A stretch of 64,000 nt of DNA. Source: an uncultured Collinsella sp. (GTDB lineage Bacteria > Actinomycetota > Coriobacteriia > Coriobacteriales > Coriobacteriaceae). The DNA lies in contig URIA01000006.1 in NCBI GenBank assembly GCA_900547765.1, forward strand, positions 1 to 64,000, written 5' to 3'. Positions 42,219 to 50,817 of the stretch are shown one piece after another; positions within the stretch are counted from its first letter, which is position 1; each line of letters opens with the position of its first letter. A model generated the notes under the pieces. That model did not search any database. It saw only the letters and a program-made list of their open reading frames with translations, and was not told the origin of the DNA. A program made the translations under genes and the position numbers.

Positions 42219-42362
42219 GGGCGGTCCTTTCGTTACCGAATGAGAAAAAGACCAATTCAGCATAGCACGGGCGCGCAATAGTAAAACACCCATAACCGAT
42301 GAACGGCGATATGTTTACCCGATGCCCAGCGATAGCCCAACAGCCCGCCAAAACAAAGCGCC

Positions 42363-43430
42363 CTAAACGGTAGGTTCAATCCCCAGGTGCTCAAAGGTGC
42401 GAAGCGTTGCCTGGCGGCCCTGGGGCGTACGAATCATCAAGCCGCACTGCAGCAGATAGGGCTCATAGACATCCTCGAGCGTTCCCGGGTCCTCGCCCAC
42501 CGCGCTGGCAAGCGTTGTCAGGCCCACGGCACGTCCGGAGAACGTCTTAGCGAGTGTCTCCAAAATGCGAATATCCATCCAGTCCAGACCAAGCTCATCG
42601 ATCTCGAAGAACTCGAGCGCCTGACGGCAAATATCAAGCTCAATGGGACCGTTGCCGCGCACCTGCGCGTAATCGCGCACGCGCTTGAGCAGGCGGTTGG
42701 CAAGACGTGGCGTGCCGCGCGAACGCGAGCCGATCTCGAGCGCACTGGGATGGTCTATTGTCACACCCAGGATGGACGCCGAGCGCGTCACAATCTGCGC
42801 GAGTTCTTCGACCGTGTAGTAATCCAGGCGATATGAAATGCCAAAGCGATCGCGCAGCGGGCCAGTCAGCATACCCGAGCGGGTCGTTGCCGCCACCAGC
42901 GTAAACTTGGGGATATCCAGGCGAATCGAGCGCGCCGCCGGACCCTTGCCAATCACGATATCGAGGGCAAAGTCCTCCATCGCGGGGTACAGGACCTCCT
43001 CGACCGAACGGTTGAGGCGGTGGATCTCGTCGATAAACAGCACATCACCCGGCTGCAAGTTAGTAAGGATGGCTGCCAGGTCGCCGGTGCGCGCGATGGC
43101 AGGGCCACTCGTGGTCTTGATCTGAGCGCCCAGCTCGTTGGCGATAACCGTAGCCAGCGTGGTCTTGCCCAGACCCGGAGGGCCCGAGAAGATCACGTGG
43201 TCGAGCGTCTCGCCACGGCTCTGCGCCGCTTCGATCAACACGCGCAGGCTCTGCTTGATATGCTCCTGGCCGCAGTAATCGTCCAGGCGCTGGGGGCGCA
43301 AAGTGCGATCGACATCGAGGTCCTCGGCCGTCAGCTCCGAGCCCACCATGCGCTCGCCGTGCGCCATGGATGCCGCCGGCGAGTTGCCGGGCGTCGCCCA
43401 CAGGTCCTGAGAGTCATCGGCTTCCCACAT
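42363..43430 (-). CDS. ruvB: Holliday junction branch-migration motor RuvB
   Basis: The ATP-driven hexameric motor of RuvAB. The 355-residue protein has Walker A GPPGLGKTT (about 86-94), Walker B DEIH (about 137-140), ATTRSGML and a C-terminal winged-helix domain. The N-terminal extension of about 35 residues before LDDYCGQEHIK is modestly long. The start codon ATG 43430 shares one base with the ruvA stop (TGATG), so translation is coupled. It is the last gene of ruvC-ruvA-ruvB. A LexA-type box lies before ruvC. Confidence 0.96.
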   Translation of the reverse strand: MWEADDSQDLWATPGNSPAASMAHGERMVGSELTAEDLDVDRTLRPQRLDDYCGQEHIKQSLRVLIEAAQSRGETLDHVIFSGPPGLGKTTLATVIANELGAQIKTTSGPAIARTGDLAAILTNLQPGDVLFIDEIHRLNRSVEEVLYPAMEDFALDIVIGKGPAARSIRLDIPKFTLVAATTRSGMLTGPLRDRFGISYRLDYYTVEELAQIVTRSASILGVTIDHPSALEIGSRSRGTPRLANRLLKRVRDYAQVRGNGPIELDICRQALEFFEIDELGLDWMDIRILETLAKTFSGRAVGLTTLASAVGEDPGTLEDVYEPYLLQCGLMIRTPQGRQATLRTFEHLGIEPTV

Positions 43431-44050
43431 CACGCATCCATTCCGAGTCGCTTAAGCGCCGCGCCGAGCAAATCCTCGACACGCATATCCTGCCCATCAT
43501 ACCCGCTCAGGGCAACATCGGTCTCCTGCGGGCTAAAGCCCATGGAAAGGAGCGCCGCACGGGCGTCATCGATGGCCGAGGGAGCGGCAGCGGGCACGGG
43601 CATCGCAACCTGGCCGGGAATCACGTCGACCGGCACAAAGCCCTTGTCCTTGGCAAAGGTGCTCTTGAGCTCCAGGATCAGACGCTGAGCTGTCTTTTTG
43701 CCCACACCGGGCACCTTGGCCATGCCCTTGTCGTCCTCGGCCATCACCAGCGAATACAATTGCCCCACGGTATAGGTGGAAAGCACGGCGAGCGCCAAGC
43801 GCGGGCCAACGCCCGAGACAGACACGAGCCGATCGAACATCGTGCGCTCATCCTTAGAGGAAAAACCGAAAAGTGTCATGGCGTCCTCGCGCACCTGCAT
43901 ACGCGTGTAGAGGCGGACCTCGCCGCCGGGCGTCGGCAACGTGGCCGCAGTGCTGCCCGAGATGCCGAGTTCAAAGCCAACGCCCGACACGTCGACGACG
44001 GCCGAGCTCATCGTGGCCTCGACAAGCGTTCCATGGAGCTGGGAAATCAT
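43430..44050 (-). CDS. ruvA: Holliday junction DNA-binding protein RuvA
   Basis: RuvA clamps Holliday junctions and loads RuvB. The 206-residue protein starts MISQLHGTLVEATMSSAVV, with the OB-fold domain to about residue 63, two helix-hairpin-helix motifs (RLVSVSGVGPRLAL and MAKVPGVGKKTAQRLILEL), a flexible linker and a C-terminal RuvB-binding domain (DDARAALLSMGFSPQETD). It overlaps ruvC by one base (TGATG at 44050) and ruvB likewise, so the three are coupled. Confidence 0.95.
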   Translation of the reverse strand: MISQLHGTLVEATMSSAVVDVSGVGFELGISGSTAATLPTPGGEVRLYTRMQVREDAMTLFGFSSKDERTMFDRLVSVSGVGPRLALAVLSTYTVGQLYSLVMAEDDKGMAKVPGVGKKTAQRLILELKSTFAKDKGFVPVDVIPGQVAMPVPAAAPSAIDDARAALLSMGFSPQETDVALSGYDGQDMRVEDLLGAALKRLGMDA

Positions 44051-44571
44051 CAGTATCCGGTTCCTCTCTGTTGATAGAACTCGCCACCGGTAAGGGCACG
44101 GGTGCGGCTGAGGTTTACGTGGCAGATGGCGCAAGCCAGGGCATCGGCGGCATGGTCGGGATGCGGGTCGTGGTCGAGCTGCGTGAGCGTACGAACCATA
44201 TACGCGACCTGCCGTTTGTCCGCAGCGCCGGTGCCCACAACAGCCTGCTTAATCTGCATAGGCGTATACTCGCCAATCTCGAGCGCGCATTCCGAAAGCG
44301 CCACGAGCGCGGCGCCACGGGCATGCGCCGTAGGGATGGCCGAGCGAACGTTGGCGCCAAAGTAAATGCTCTCGATAGCAGCGGTATCGGGTCGATAGCG
44401 CTCCACGACACCCTTGAGGTCGCGGGCGATATGCGACAGGCGCACCGCGAGCGGACTGCCTGCGCTGGTCTCGATGCAGCCATAGGCACGGCAGCGAACC
44501 TCGCCACGCCGCTCCTCGATAATCCCCCAACCCGTATGAGCCAAACCGGGGTCGATGCCCAAAATAACCAA
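44050..44571 (-). CDS. ruvC: Holliday junction resolvase RuvC
   Basis: A 173-residue endonuclease that cuts Holliday junctions. It has MVILGIDPGLAHTGWG (catalytic Asp7), AAIESIYFG (catalytic Glu about 67) and DHAADALACAICH (two catalytic Asp near 144-147). The start codon is TTG at 44571, supported by GGAGG upstream and the family's N-terminus. It heads the ruvC-ruvA-ruvB operon. The promoter region carries the LexA-like box at 44627-44640. Confidence 0.95.
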   Translation of the reverse strand: MVILGIDPGLAHTGWGIIEERRGEVRCRAYGCIETSAGSPLAVRLSHIARDLKGVVERYRPDTAAIESIYFGANVRSAIPTAHARGAALVALSECALEIGEYTPMQIKQAVVGTGAADKRQVAYMVRTLTQLDHDPHPDHAADALACAICHVNLSRTRALTGGEFYQQRGTGY

Positions 44572-44626
44572 GCCAACCTCCCCTCGTCTTTTACCAAGCG
44601 CAAGGCAAGGCCCCGCGCACTACTCA

Positions 44627-44640
44627 CGAACGTCTGTTCT
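44627..44640. promoter_or_regulatory. LexA-type SOS box upstream of ruvC
   Basis: CGAACGTCTGTTCT matches the Gram-positive LexA consensus CGAAC-N4-GTTC in both half-sites. It is 56 bases before the ruvC start, so DNA damage induction of the ruv operon is likely. One copy only was found in the window. Confidence 0.65.
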
Positions 44641-44708
44641 AGAATAACACAACGGGGTCAAGATGCTTAGTTGAAGTATCGGGGTTGAGAGCGAATCCCA
44701 TCCCCAGT

Positions 44709-46694
44709 TTAGTTCTGCGAGAAGAATGGGAACTGTCGGGGATCAACCGGCGGATGCGGCATCGGGCCACCCTGAGGACCACCTTGCGGTCCGCCCTGGC
44801 CGCCCATCATCTTATCGATGGCGTCCTGAACCTCGCCCTCGAACTTTTTCATTCCCTCGTGCAGGCGGCGCTGGCCGTCCTCGGAGCGCAGCTCCTCCAT
44901 CTGCTCGGGCGAAATACCCAACAGCTCGCCCAGTATGCCCATCATCTCACCACGCATACGGTCACTCGTATCTTCGTCGGCAAAACGACGCACCTCAGCG
45001 CGCGCCAGCGAATCGACCGTCATGCGTTCCTTGCCGTCGAGCCCCAGATCGGACCACGCGAGCATATACGGCCAGGCACGCTCGGCAAACGAACGGGCCG
45101 AGACGATCGGCGCCGTCGGCAGCTGGCGGCGAGCCGCCTCTCCCTGGCGCACGAGCATCAGCAGCAGCGAACATGCCTCGGGCTTGCCGGTGGCCATCGG
45201 AATGTCGTCGAAGGGACGGTTGCGGTCCACGTGCGCTTCGAGCGTGCCGTCGACCTCGCCCGGCTCAAGCCCGCCGAGCAGCTGCGCCGCGCGGTCGAGC
45301 ATGTCGACCGGACCGTCGAGCGTCGAAAGCGCCTGCGCCAGCACGCGCTCCATGCAATCCTCCACCGCGTTGAGCGTCACGAGCTCCTGCGGCACCACGG
45401 CAGACGTACGGTTGCGTACGCGCGCCACAAACTCGAGGGTCGACAGATACACATCGCCAAAGGGAGCGTAATCGCCCTGGTAGCCGCCGCAAAGCGCCGG
45501 CGCCGCCAGCGCGTACTCGGTTTTGGACAGCGGACTCAACGCCATCGCACCCAGCTCGAGCGCCGTGTCCTCCAGCATGAGGCCCAGCGTGCGAGAGCGC
45601 AGGCGCTCGGCGTCGCCCGCCGACACATCGCGGTCGAGCACGCGCGCGGCATCCGGCGCATCGCGCTCAACCGTGCGAATATGCAGGCGCTCGGCAATGG
45701 CGCGAACGGCGGCACAGCGAGCAGCCTCGGCCTCCTCCTGCGCCGGCGTAAAGATGCGGTTGCGCCCCAGCACCAGGCCAATCACATTACGTGGGCCCAG
45801 AGCGTCGACGGCCAGCGCCGCCAGCAGGGACGACGGCAAGTCGCCCTCGAGTGCCACCACGGCGCGCGACGCACCGTGGGCCCGGGCGTTGTCGCGCACG
45901 GCGAGCACCAGCGCCTGCCACAGCCACTCCTCGGAACGGAACTCGGGCAGTTCGTGATCTTCCAGGGCATCGAGCATCACGCCGCGCTGAATCTCCTGAA
46001 CCAGCAGGCTCTCCTCAAAACACGGCGCTTGGGCCACCACGCGACCGCAGTCGTCGAGCACAAACGAACCGCCGGTATACACCGACTCGTCATAGGCACC
46101 GACCGGCGCCATGCAGGCAAACCACACGCTGCGCTTGGATGCGATCTTGCGGTAGGCGCCGCTGCGAACGGCGGCAATGGCAGTAGTCTCGCGGTCGGTC
46201 ATGTCAAACGCGTTGAATTGGAAATACGCAATGAGGTCAACACCGGTCGGCAACATCTCGAGCTCGCGGTCCAAGTCAAAAATCACGGCGATGCGCACGC
46301 CATCCACGTCGAACACCGGCGGCGCCCAACGCGTGTCGTTGTTCTCGCCACGCTGCAGGGCAATGCTCGAACGCGCCGGCACCACATGACCGTCCTTGAG
46401 CATCATGTAGTCGAGCAGCGGCTGGCCCTCAAACGAAACCGCCGCGGGCACGATGCAGATCATGTCAAGCTCCTGGATACGCTCGGCGACACCAGTCAAG
46501 CCGGCAAGCATGTCGTGCTCAAAGTCGGCAGTGCCCACCAGGCCCCCGGGCATGGCGCCCATAAAGAGCGAAGCCGGAACGCACAGCACGCGCGCCCCGC
46601 GCTCGTGGGCCAGACGAGCCTGGTCCTCGATGCGGCCGCAAATGCCCTCAATATCACCCAGGCGCATATCGATCTGTGCAAGCGCGAGCTTCAT
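44709..46694 (-). CDS. Degenerate NAD synthetase-like protein (nitrilase plus NadE domains)
   Basis: A 661-residue protein with the two-domain plan of glutamine-dependent NAD+ synthetase. In the nitrilase domain (1-260) all three catalytic positions appear replaced: VPASLFMG for the usual PE-x-x-x-TG Glu, SIALQRGENN in the Lys region, and VIFDLD for ICED (Cys to Phe). In the synthetase domain the P-loop SGGxDS becomes EGDLPSS, though SKTEYALA and GDYAPFGDVYLST keep the fold. A C-terminal helical part and a Gly/Pro-rich tail (GGPQGGPQGGP) are added. It is intact and uninterrupted, so it is maintained for some non-canonical role. A functional nadE should exist elsewhere. Confidence 0.75.
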   Translation of the reverse strand: MKLALAQIDMRLGDIEGICGRIEDQARLAHERGARVLCVPASLFMGAMPGGLVGTADFEHDMLAGLTGVAERIQELDMICIVPAAVSFEGQPLLDYMMLKDGHVVPARSSIALQRGENNDTRWAPPVFDVDGVRIAVIFDLDRELEMLPTGVDLIAYFQFNAFDMTDRETTAIAAVRSGAYRKIASKRSVWFACMAPVGAYDESVYTGGSFVLDDCGRVVAQAPCFEESLLVQEIQRGVMLDALEDHELPEFRSEEWLWQALVLAVRDNARAHGASRAVVALEGDLPSSLLAALAVDALGPRNVIGLVLGRNRIFTPAQEEAEAARCAAVRAIAERLHIRTVERDAPDAARVLDRDVSAGDAERLRSRTLGLMLEDTALELGAMALSPLSKTEYALAAPALCGGYQGDYAPFGDVYLSTLEFVARVRNRTSAVVPQELVTLNAVEDCMERVLAQALSTLDGPVDMLDRAAQLLGGLEPGEVDGTLEAHVDRNRPFDDIPMATGKPEACSLLLMLVRQGEAARRQLPTAPIVSARSFAERAWPYMLAWSDLGLDGKERMTVDSLARAEVRRFADEDTSDRMRGEMMGILGELLGISPEQMEELRSEDGQRRLHEGMKKFEGEVQDAIDKMMGGQGGPQGGPQGGPMPHPPVDPRQFPFFSQN

Positions 46695-46732
46695 GGCTCA
46701 GCCCTTTCCGTCGTAAACCATCGAAATCGTAG

Positions 46733-46764
46733 TAAAAGCGCCGGCCGCATGATGCAGTCGGCGC
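46733..46764 (-). terminator. Intrinsic terminator of the superoxide reductase gene
   Basis: On the minus strand GCGCCGACTGC pairs with GCGGCCGGCGC (imperfect), followed by TTTTACT. A smaller hairpin CCCCGCTCGGGG precedes it near 46791. Confidence 0.6.
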
Positions 46765-46811
46765 TCGCATGTGCATATGCTAGCTATGATACCCCGAGCG
46801 GGGGCGCGCTC

Positions 46812-47174
46812 CTAGAATGTCGCGGACCACAGCCCGTGCAGGTTGCAGTAGGCATAGACGGTACCGGTCTTGGAACCGCCGGCAAAAAACGTCGCGGGCT
46901 TCATGCCGGGCTCAAGGTAATGGACCTCTAAGCGGCCCTCGGCCTCAAGGGCAATCCACTCAATATAGTGCTCGGGCAGGCTGGGGTGCTCGACCGAGCC
47001 AACGCGTGCGCGAATCACGTGACCGTCGCGCTCGGTCTCGACAACAGGCACGTGCTTCTCGTGCGCCGCGTCCTCAGTGTTTGCGGTCAGTTCCGTGCAA
47101 CCGGCAGGGGTTGCAACGTCGTTGCCAAGGGCGGCAATGAGCTTACCGTCGGGGTCCTTAAAGAATTTCGCCAT
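46812..47174 (-). CDS. Desulfoferrodoxin-family superoxide reductase
   Basis: Reduces superoxide to hydrogen peroxide without releasing oxygen, typical of anaerobes. The 120-residue protein has the SOR centre: His41 (EKHVPVV), His63 and His69 (EHPSLPEHYIEW), Cys110 and His113 (YCNLHGLW). The usual four-Cys desulforedoxin domain is absent at the start, so it is a neelaredoxin-like one-iron type. AAGGAG precedes ATG 47174; an upstream frame to 47315 lacks similarity. It is divergent in function from its neighbours and appears monocistronic. Confidence 0.93.
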   Translation of the reverse strand: MAKFFKDPDGKLIAALGNDVATPAGCTELTANTEDAAHEKHVPVVETERDGHVIRARVGSVEHPSLPEHYIEWIALEAEGRLEVHYLEPGMKPATFFAGGSKTGTVYAYCNLHGLWSATF

Positions 47175-47324
47175 GATGTTCTCCTTTGCTGACGTGCCAA
47201 TGTTCTTGATGGTTCTTATGCCCAAAGGCAGACAAACCATCCACGGCATTGCAAATGAACACATAACGGGCGGGGACGATGGGGCAGCGTGCGCTATCCG
47301 CCCTGGCGGCCCCACCCGAGCGGG

Positions 47325-50300
47325 TTAGCGCCCGTCGCCGCCCAGCAGCGCCAGAACATCTTCGCGGGTAAACAGCGCCGACGAGATGCCGTCGCCGCCG
47401 AGCACGCTGTTGACCAGGTCGCGCTTGGACTCCTGCATCTGCATAATGCGCTCCTCGATCGTGTCCTTGGCGATGAGCTTGTACACGGTCACGGTATGTT
47501 GCTGGCCAATACGGTGCGCGCGGTCAGTCGCCTGGTCCTGCGCTGCCACGTTCCACCACGGGTCGTAGTGGATGACCACGTCGGCCGCCGTCAGGTTAAG
47601 GCCCACGCCGCCCGCCTTGAGCGAAATCAAAAAGACCGGAACCTCGCCCGCTTGGAACTGCGCGACCATCTTGGCGCGGCTCTCCTTAGACGAAGCGCCC
47701 GTGAGCTTAAGGAAGGCGATGTCCTCCTTGGCCAAGCGCTTACCGATGATATCGAGCATACCCGTAAACTGGCTGAACAACAGGATGCGATGCCCGCCGT
47801 CGAGTGCGCCGTGCACGAGCTCCATGCACGTATCGAGTTTGGCGCTCCCCGCCTTGTAATCCTCGTAGTGTAGATGCGGGTCGCAGCAGATCTGGCGCAG
47901 CTTGGTGAGCTCAGCGAGCACCTTGAGCTTGTCCTTCTTAAACTCCCCAGCCTCGCGGTGCTGCACCTGCTGGGCGATGCGGTCCTGGTTGGCCAGGTAG
48001 AGCTTGCGCTGCTCGCCGGCAAGCTGCGCCATGACGGTGTCTTCGATCTTCTCGGGCAGGTCGGCCACCACGTCTTCCTTAACACGGCGCAGCACAAACG
48101 GCGACACGAGCGCCTGCAGGCGAGCGGCGCTATCGCCCTCGGCATGCTCGACGGGGCTCTCAAAGCGCTTGGCAAACGACTCGCGCGTCCCCAAAAGGCC
48201 CGGCATCAAAAAGTCGAAGATGCTCCAGAGCTCGGACAGGCGGTTTTCGATGGGCGTGCCCGTCAGGGCAAAGCGCACGCCGGCAGGCAGGCGCTTGGCG
48301 GCGCGCGCCACCTGCGTGAGCGGATTTTTAATGTACTGTGCCTCATCGAGCACCACGCGGGCAAAATCCCGCTCGACGTACTCGTCGATATCGCGCCGCA
48401 TAAGGTCATACGACGTCACGACCACGCTATGCTCGGCCACGCCGGCGATCTGCACGCGGCGTTGAGCCTTGGCGCCCACAATGGCGCACACATCGAGCGA
48501 CGGGGCAAAGCGCTCCAGCTCGGCAGTCCAGTTGTACACGAGTGAGGCCGGGCATACCACGAGCGTGGGCTTGGTGTCCCCCGCCTCCACGCGCGCCAGA
48601 ATATGCGCAATCATCTGGAGCGTTTTGCCCAGGCCCATGTCGTCGGCCAAGATGCCGCCAAGGCCCAGGTGCTCGAGCGAGCCGAGCCACTGGTATCCGT
48701 CGACCTGGTAGCCGCGCATCGTTGCCTTGAGCGATGCCGGCACCGTAAAGTCCATCTTGCCGAGCGTGTCCAGGCGCTCGACGGTACGGCGGAACGCAGC
48801 GTCGCGATCGGCCTCGAGCGCCGGCGTGCGTGCGAGCATGCTGTCGACGAACAGGGTGCTCGACGCGGGAAGCGACACGCCGTCGAGCAGGTCGACGGCA
48901 TCGACACCCAGGTCCTCGGCAAGGCCAAACGCGGCGCGCGCCCCCTCGTCCAGGCGAATGATGTCGCCGGACGTAAGGCGCGCAAACGTTTGATGGCGCT
49001 TGTACGAATCGAGATAGACGGCAAGGTCCGCGGCCGAAAGCCCGCTCGCGCCCAGCTCGACATCGAGCAGATTGCTCTTAACGGTCGCACGAACCGAGAG
49101 CTTGGGCGCGGGGCGGACCGAGATCTGGCGCAGACGGTCGCTGAGCATGACCTCACCCAGTTCGGACAGGGCGGACAGGCCCTCGGTCAGCAGGCAGAAC
49201 AAGCGGGCGTCATCGCGCTCCTCAAACGCCAGACCGCCCTCGTAGAAATCGAAGTACAGGGCCGCCGTATCCATAACGCGAAACTCCGCCACCTCGTCGC
49301 GGGGCGGCACACCGGGGCGCTGCTCTTCGAAGGGGCTGCCCGGAGCGCCCAGGCTAAAGAGATCCGCCGACCAATCGCCGTAGGTAACCGTAATTTTGCA
49401 GGTCACGAGCCCATCGTCGACACCGATCGCCATAGCAAAGCTCGGCTCGGGTGCCACGGTATCGAGCGCGGCGGGCGCGGTGAGGTCGGTGTAGTCGCGC
49501 AAAATGGGCAGCGCCATACGGCAGAACTCACCCACCTGCTCGGCGGCAATATGGGCGGGCGTGCGGCACGGCAGCAAGCGCGACAAAAAAGGTGCGGCAT
49601 GCTGAGCAAACGCAGCGTCGGTACGGCGCGCGCGGCGCGTGTCAACCAAGTAGGCGGCATCGCCCGACGCATAGCAGTACATATCGGCGGGCAGGCGCAG
49701 GTCATAGCTACCACCAGCCGCCGGCGCGATTTTGGCGGCAAGCAGCGGTGGGCGCTTAGCGGATGCCTCGCCCTCCCCTTGCGGAGACAGCTCAACCGCC
49801 ACGTCGTAGGTGCGATGCGTCGTCATCCCCCGCGACCAGGCGGGCTCAAAGGAGATGGTCTGGCCGCGCAGCAGGTCCAGCACATATACGATGCTATGCT
49901 CGGACAGCGGCAACTGACGCTCGGCAACAAAACCACTGCGGGCAAAGTCGTACGACGCCGAACGCGAGCTTGTGATGTCATCGAGATAGGCAACTGTCGT
50001 CGCAACAAGGTTGAGCAGCTTTGCCGATGTTTCGTCAAAGGCCTCAGGTGAATGGACAAACGTGAGCTTCTTGCCATAGGAGAACGTGCCGCCGCGCACG
50101 TAGGCATCGGCCATGCCGTCGATGTCCTTGACCACGTAGGAGACCGATCCACAGCGAATGCGGAACTCGAGCGCCCAGCTAAAGCGGTCAGCGAACAGCG
50201 GATTGTAGTACGGCACCAACGAGGGCTCCAACGCCGCTTTGGGGGCGTCGGGATCAACGGCACCGGCAAGCTTGCGGCGCATGCTCGCCAGCTCATCCAT

Positions 50301-50789
50301 GCGCGCGTCCGAAAGATCGGAAAGCGCCGCCACAAGGCTCGGGCTCGTGGGGACGGGCGCCGGGAAGGGAAAGTTGGGGTTGACGGCCGGCGCGGCGGAC
50401 GCGGCGCGCGCGGGCTGTTTCGGCTGCGCCGTAAACGTGCGAACCGGCGTGCGCAAACCTTCGACGGGCTCGGCGCCGCTGGCATCCAAATACGCCAGCG
50501 CCGTGGCAATAGCGTGCTTACACATACCGGGATAGCGGTATGCGGCGGGGCAGTCGCAGTCGTAGTCGATAACCTCGTGCTCGTCCATATCGAGCGCCAC
50601 GTGCGTCTTGTACAGGTCGCCGCGCGAGCCGCGCACCGATCCCTCAACCGTCACGTTTTTGGAGAAGCGCGAGCCGCTGTCCTCAATCGACAGCACGGCG
50701 CCGTTGAGCATGAGCGAACGCCCCTTCATAAAGGTGCCGCTCAACGCCGCCTCTTTGCGAAGCGCCTGCACAAACGTCCCCTGCGCCAT
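47325..50789 (-). CDS. SWI2/SNF2-family helicase with SWIM zinc finger
   Basis: A 1154-residue bacterial SNF2 ATPase. Near residues 55-92 there is a SWIM zinc finger (CDCPAAYRYPGMCKHAIATA). A beta-rich associated region fills about 150-650. The motor has Walker A DDMGLGKTLQM (about 713), VLDEAQYIKN (about 813), TGTPIENRLSELWSIFDFL, and a helicase C domain with FSQFTGMLDIIGKRL (about 1000) and DPWWNVAAQDQATDRAHRIGQ split near 1073. Such proteins remodel protein-DNA or transcription complexes; the specific partner is unknown. GGAGGAAGTG precedes ATG 50789. It is 28 bases after dnaE, likely the same transcription unit. Confidence 0.92.
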   Translation of the reverse strand: MAQGTFVQALRKEAALSGTFMKGRSLMLNGAVLSIEDSGSRFSKNVTVEGSVRGSRGDLYKTHVALDMDEHEVIDYDCDCPAAYRYPGMCKHAIATALAYLDASGAEPVEGLRTPVRTFTAQPKQPARAASAAPAVNPNFPFPAPVPTSPSLVAALSDLSDARMDELASMRRKLAGAVDPDAPKAALEPSLVPYYNPLFADRFSWALEFRIRCGSVSYVVKDIDGMADAYVRGGTFSYGKKLTFVHSPEAFDETSAKLLNLVATTVAYLDDITSSRSASYDFARSGFVAERQLPLSEHSIVYVLDLLRGQTISFEPAWSRGMTTHRTYDVAVELSPQGEGEASAKRPPLLAAKIAPAAGGSYDLRLPADMYCYASGDAAYLVDTRRARRTDAAFAQHAAPFLSRLLPCRTPAHIAAEQVGEFCRMALPILRDYTDLTAPAALDTVAPEPSFAMAIGVDDGLVTCKITVTYGDWSADLFSLGAPGSPFEEQRPGVPPRDEVAEFRVMDTAALYFDFYEGGLAFEERDDARLFCLLTEGLSALSELGEVMLSDRLRQISVRPAPKLSVRATVKSNLLDVELGASGLSAADLAVYLDSYKRHQTFARLTSGDIIRLDEGARAAFGLAEDLGVDAVDLLDGVSLPASSTLFVDSMLARTPALEADRDAAFRRTVERLDTLGKMDFTVPASLKATMRGYQVDGYQWLGSLEHLGLGGILADDMGLGKTLQMIAHILARVEAGDTKPTLVVCPASLVYNWTAELERFAPSLDVCAIVGAKAQRRVQIAGVAEHSVVVTSYDLMRRDIDEYVERDFARVVLDEAQYIKNPLTQVARAAKRLPAGVRFALTGTPIENRLSELWSIFDFLMPGLLGTRESFAKRFESPVEHAEGDSAARLQALVSPFVLRRVKEDVVADLPEKIEDTVMAQLAGEQRKLYLANQDRIAQQVQHREAGEFKKDKLKVLAELTKLRQICCDPHLHYEDYKAGSAKLDTCMELVHGALDGGHRILLFSQFTGMLDIIGKRLAKEDIAFLKLTGASSKESRAKMVAQFQAGEVPVFLISLKAGGVGLNLTAADVVIHYDPWWNVAAQDQATDRAHRIGQQHTVTVYKLIAKDTIEERIMQMQESKRDLVNSVLGGDGISSALFTREDVLALLGGDGR

Positions 50790-50817
50790 CACTTCCTCCA
50801 ATCTCACCCGGGGTAGC

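Noticed and set aside
44685..46931. 748-codon frame antisense to the NAD synthetase-like gene
   Set aside because: His/Arg-rich composition without domains or ribosome-binding site; shadow of the real gene.
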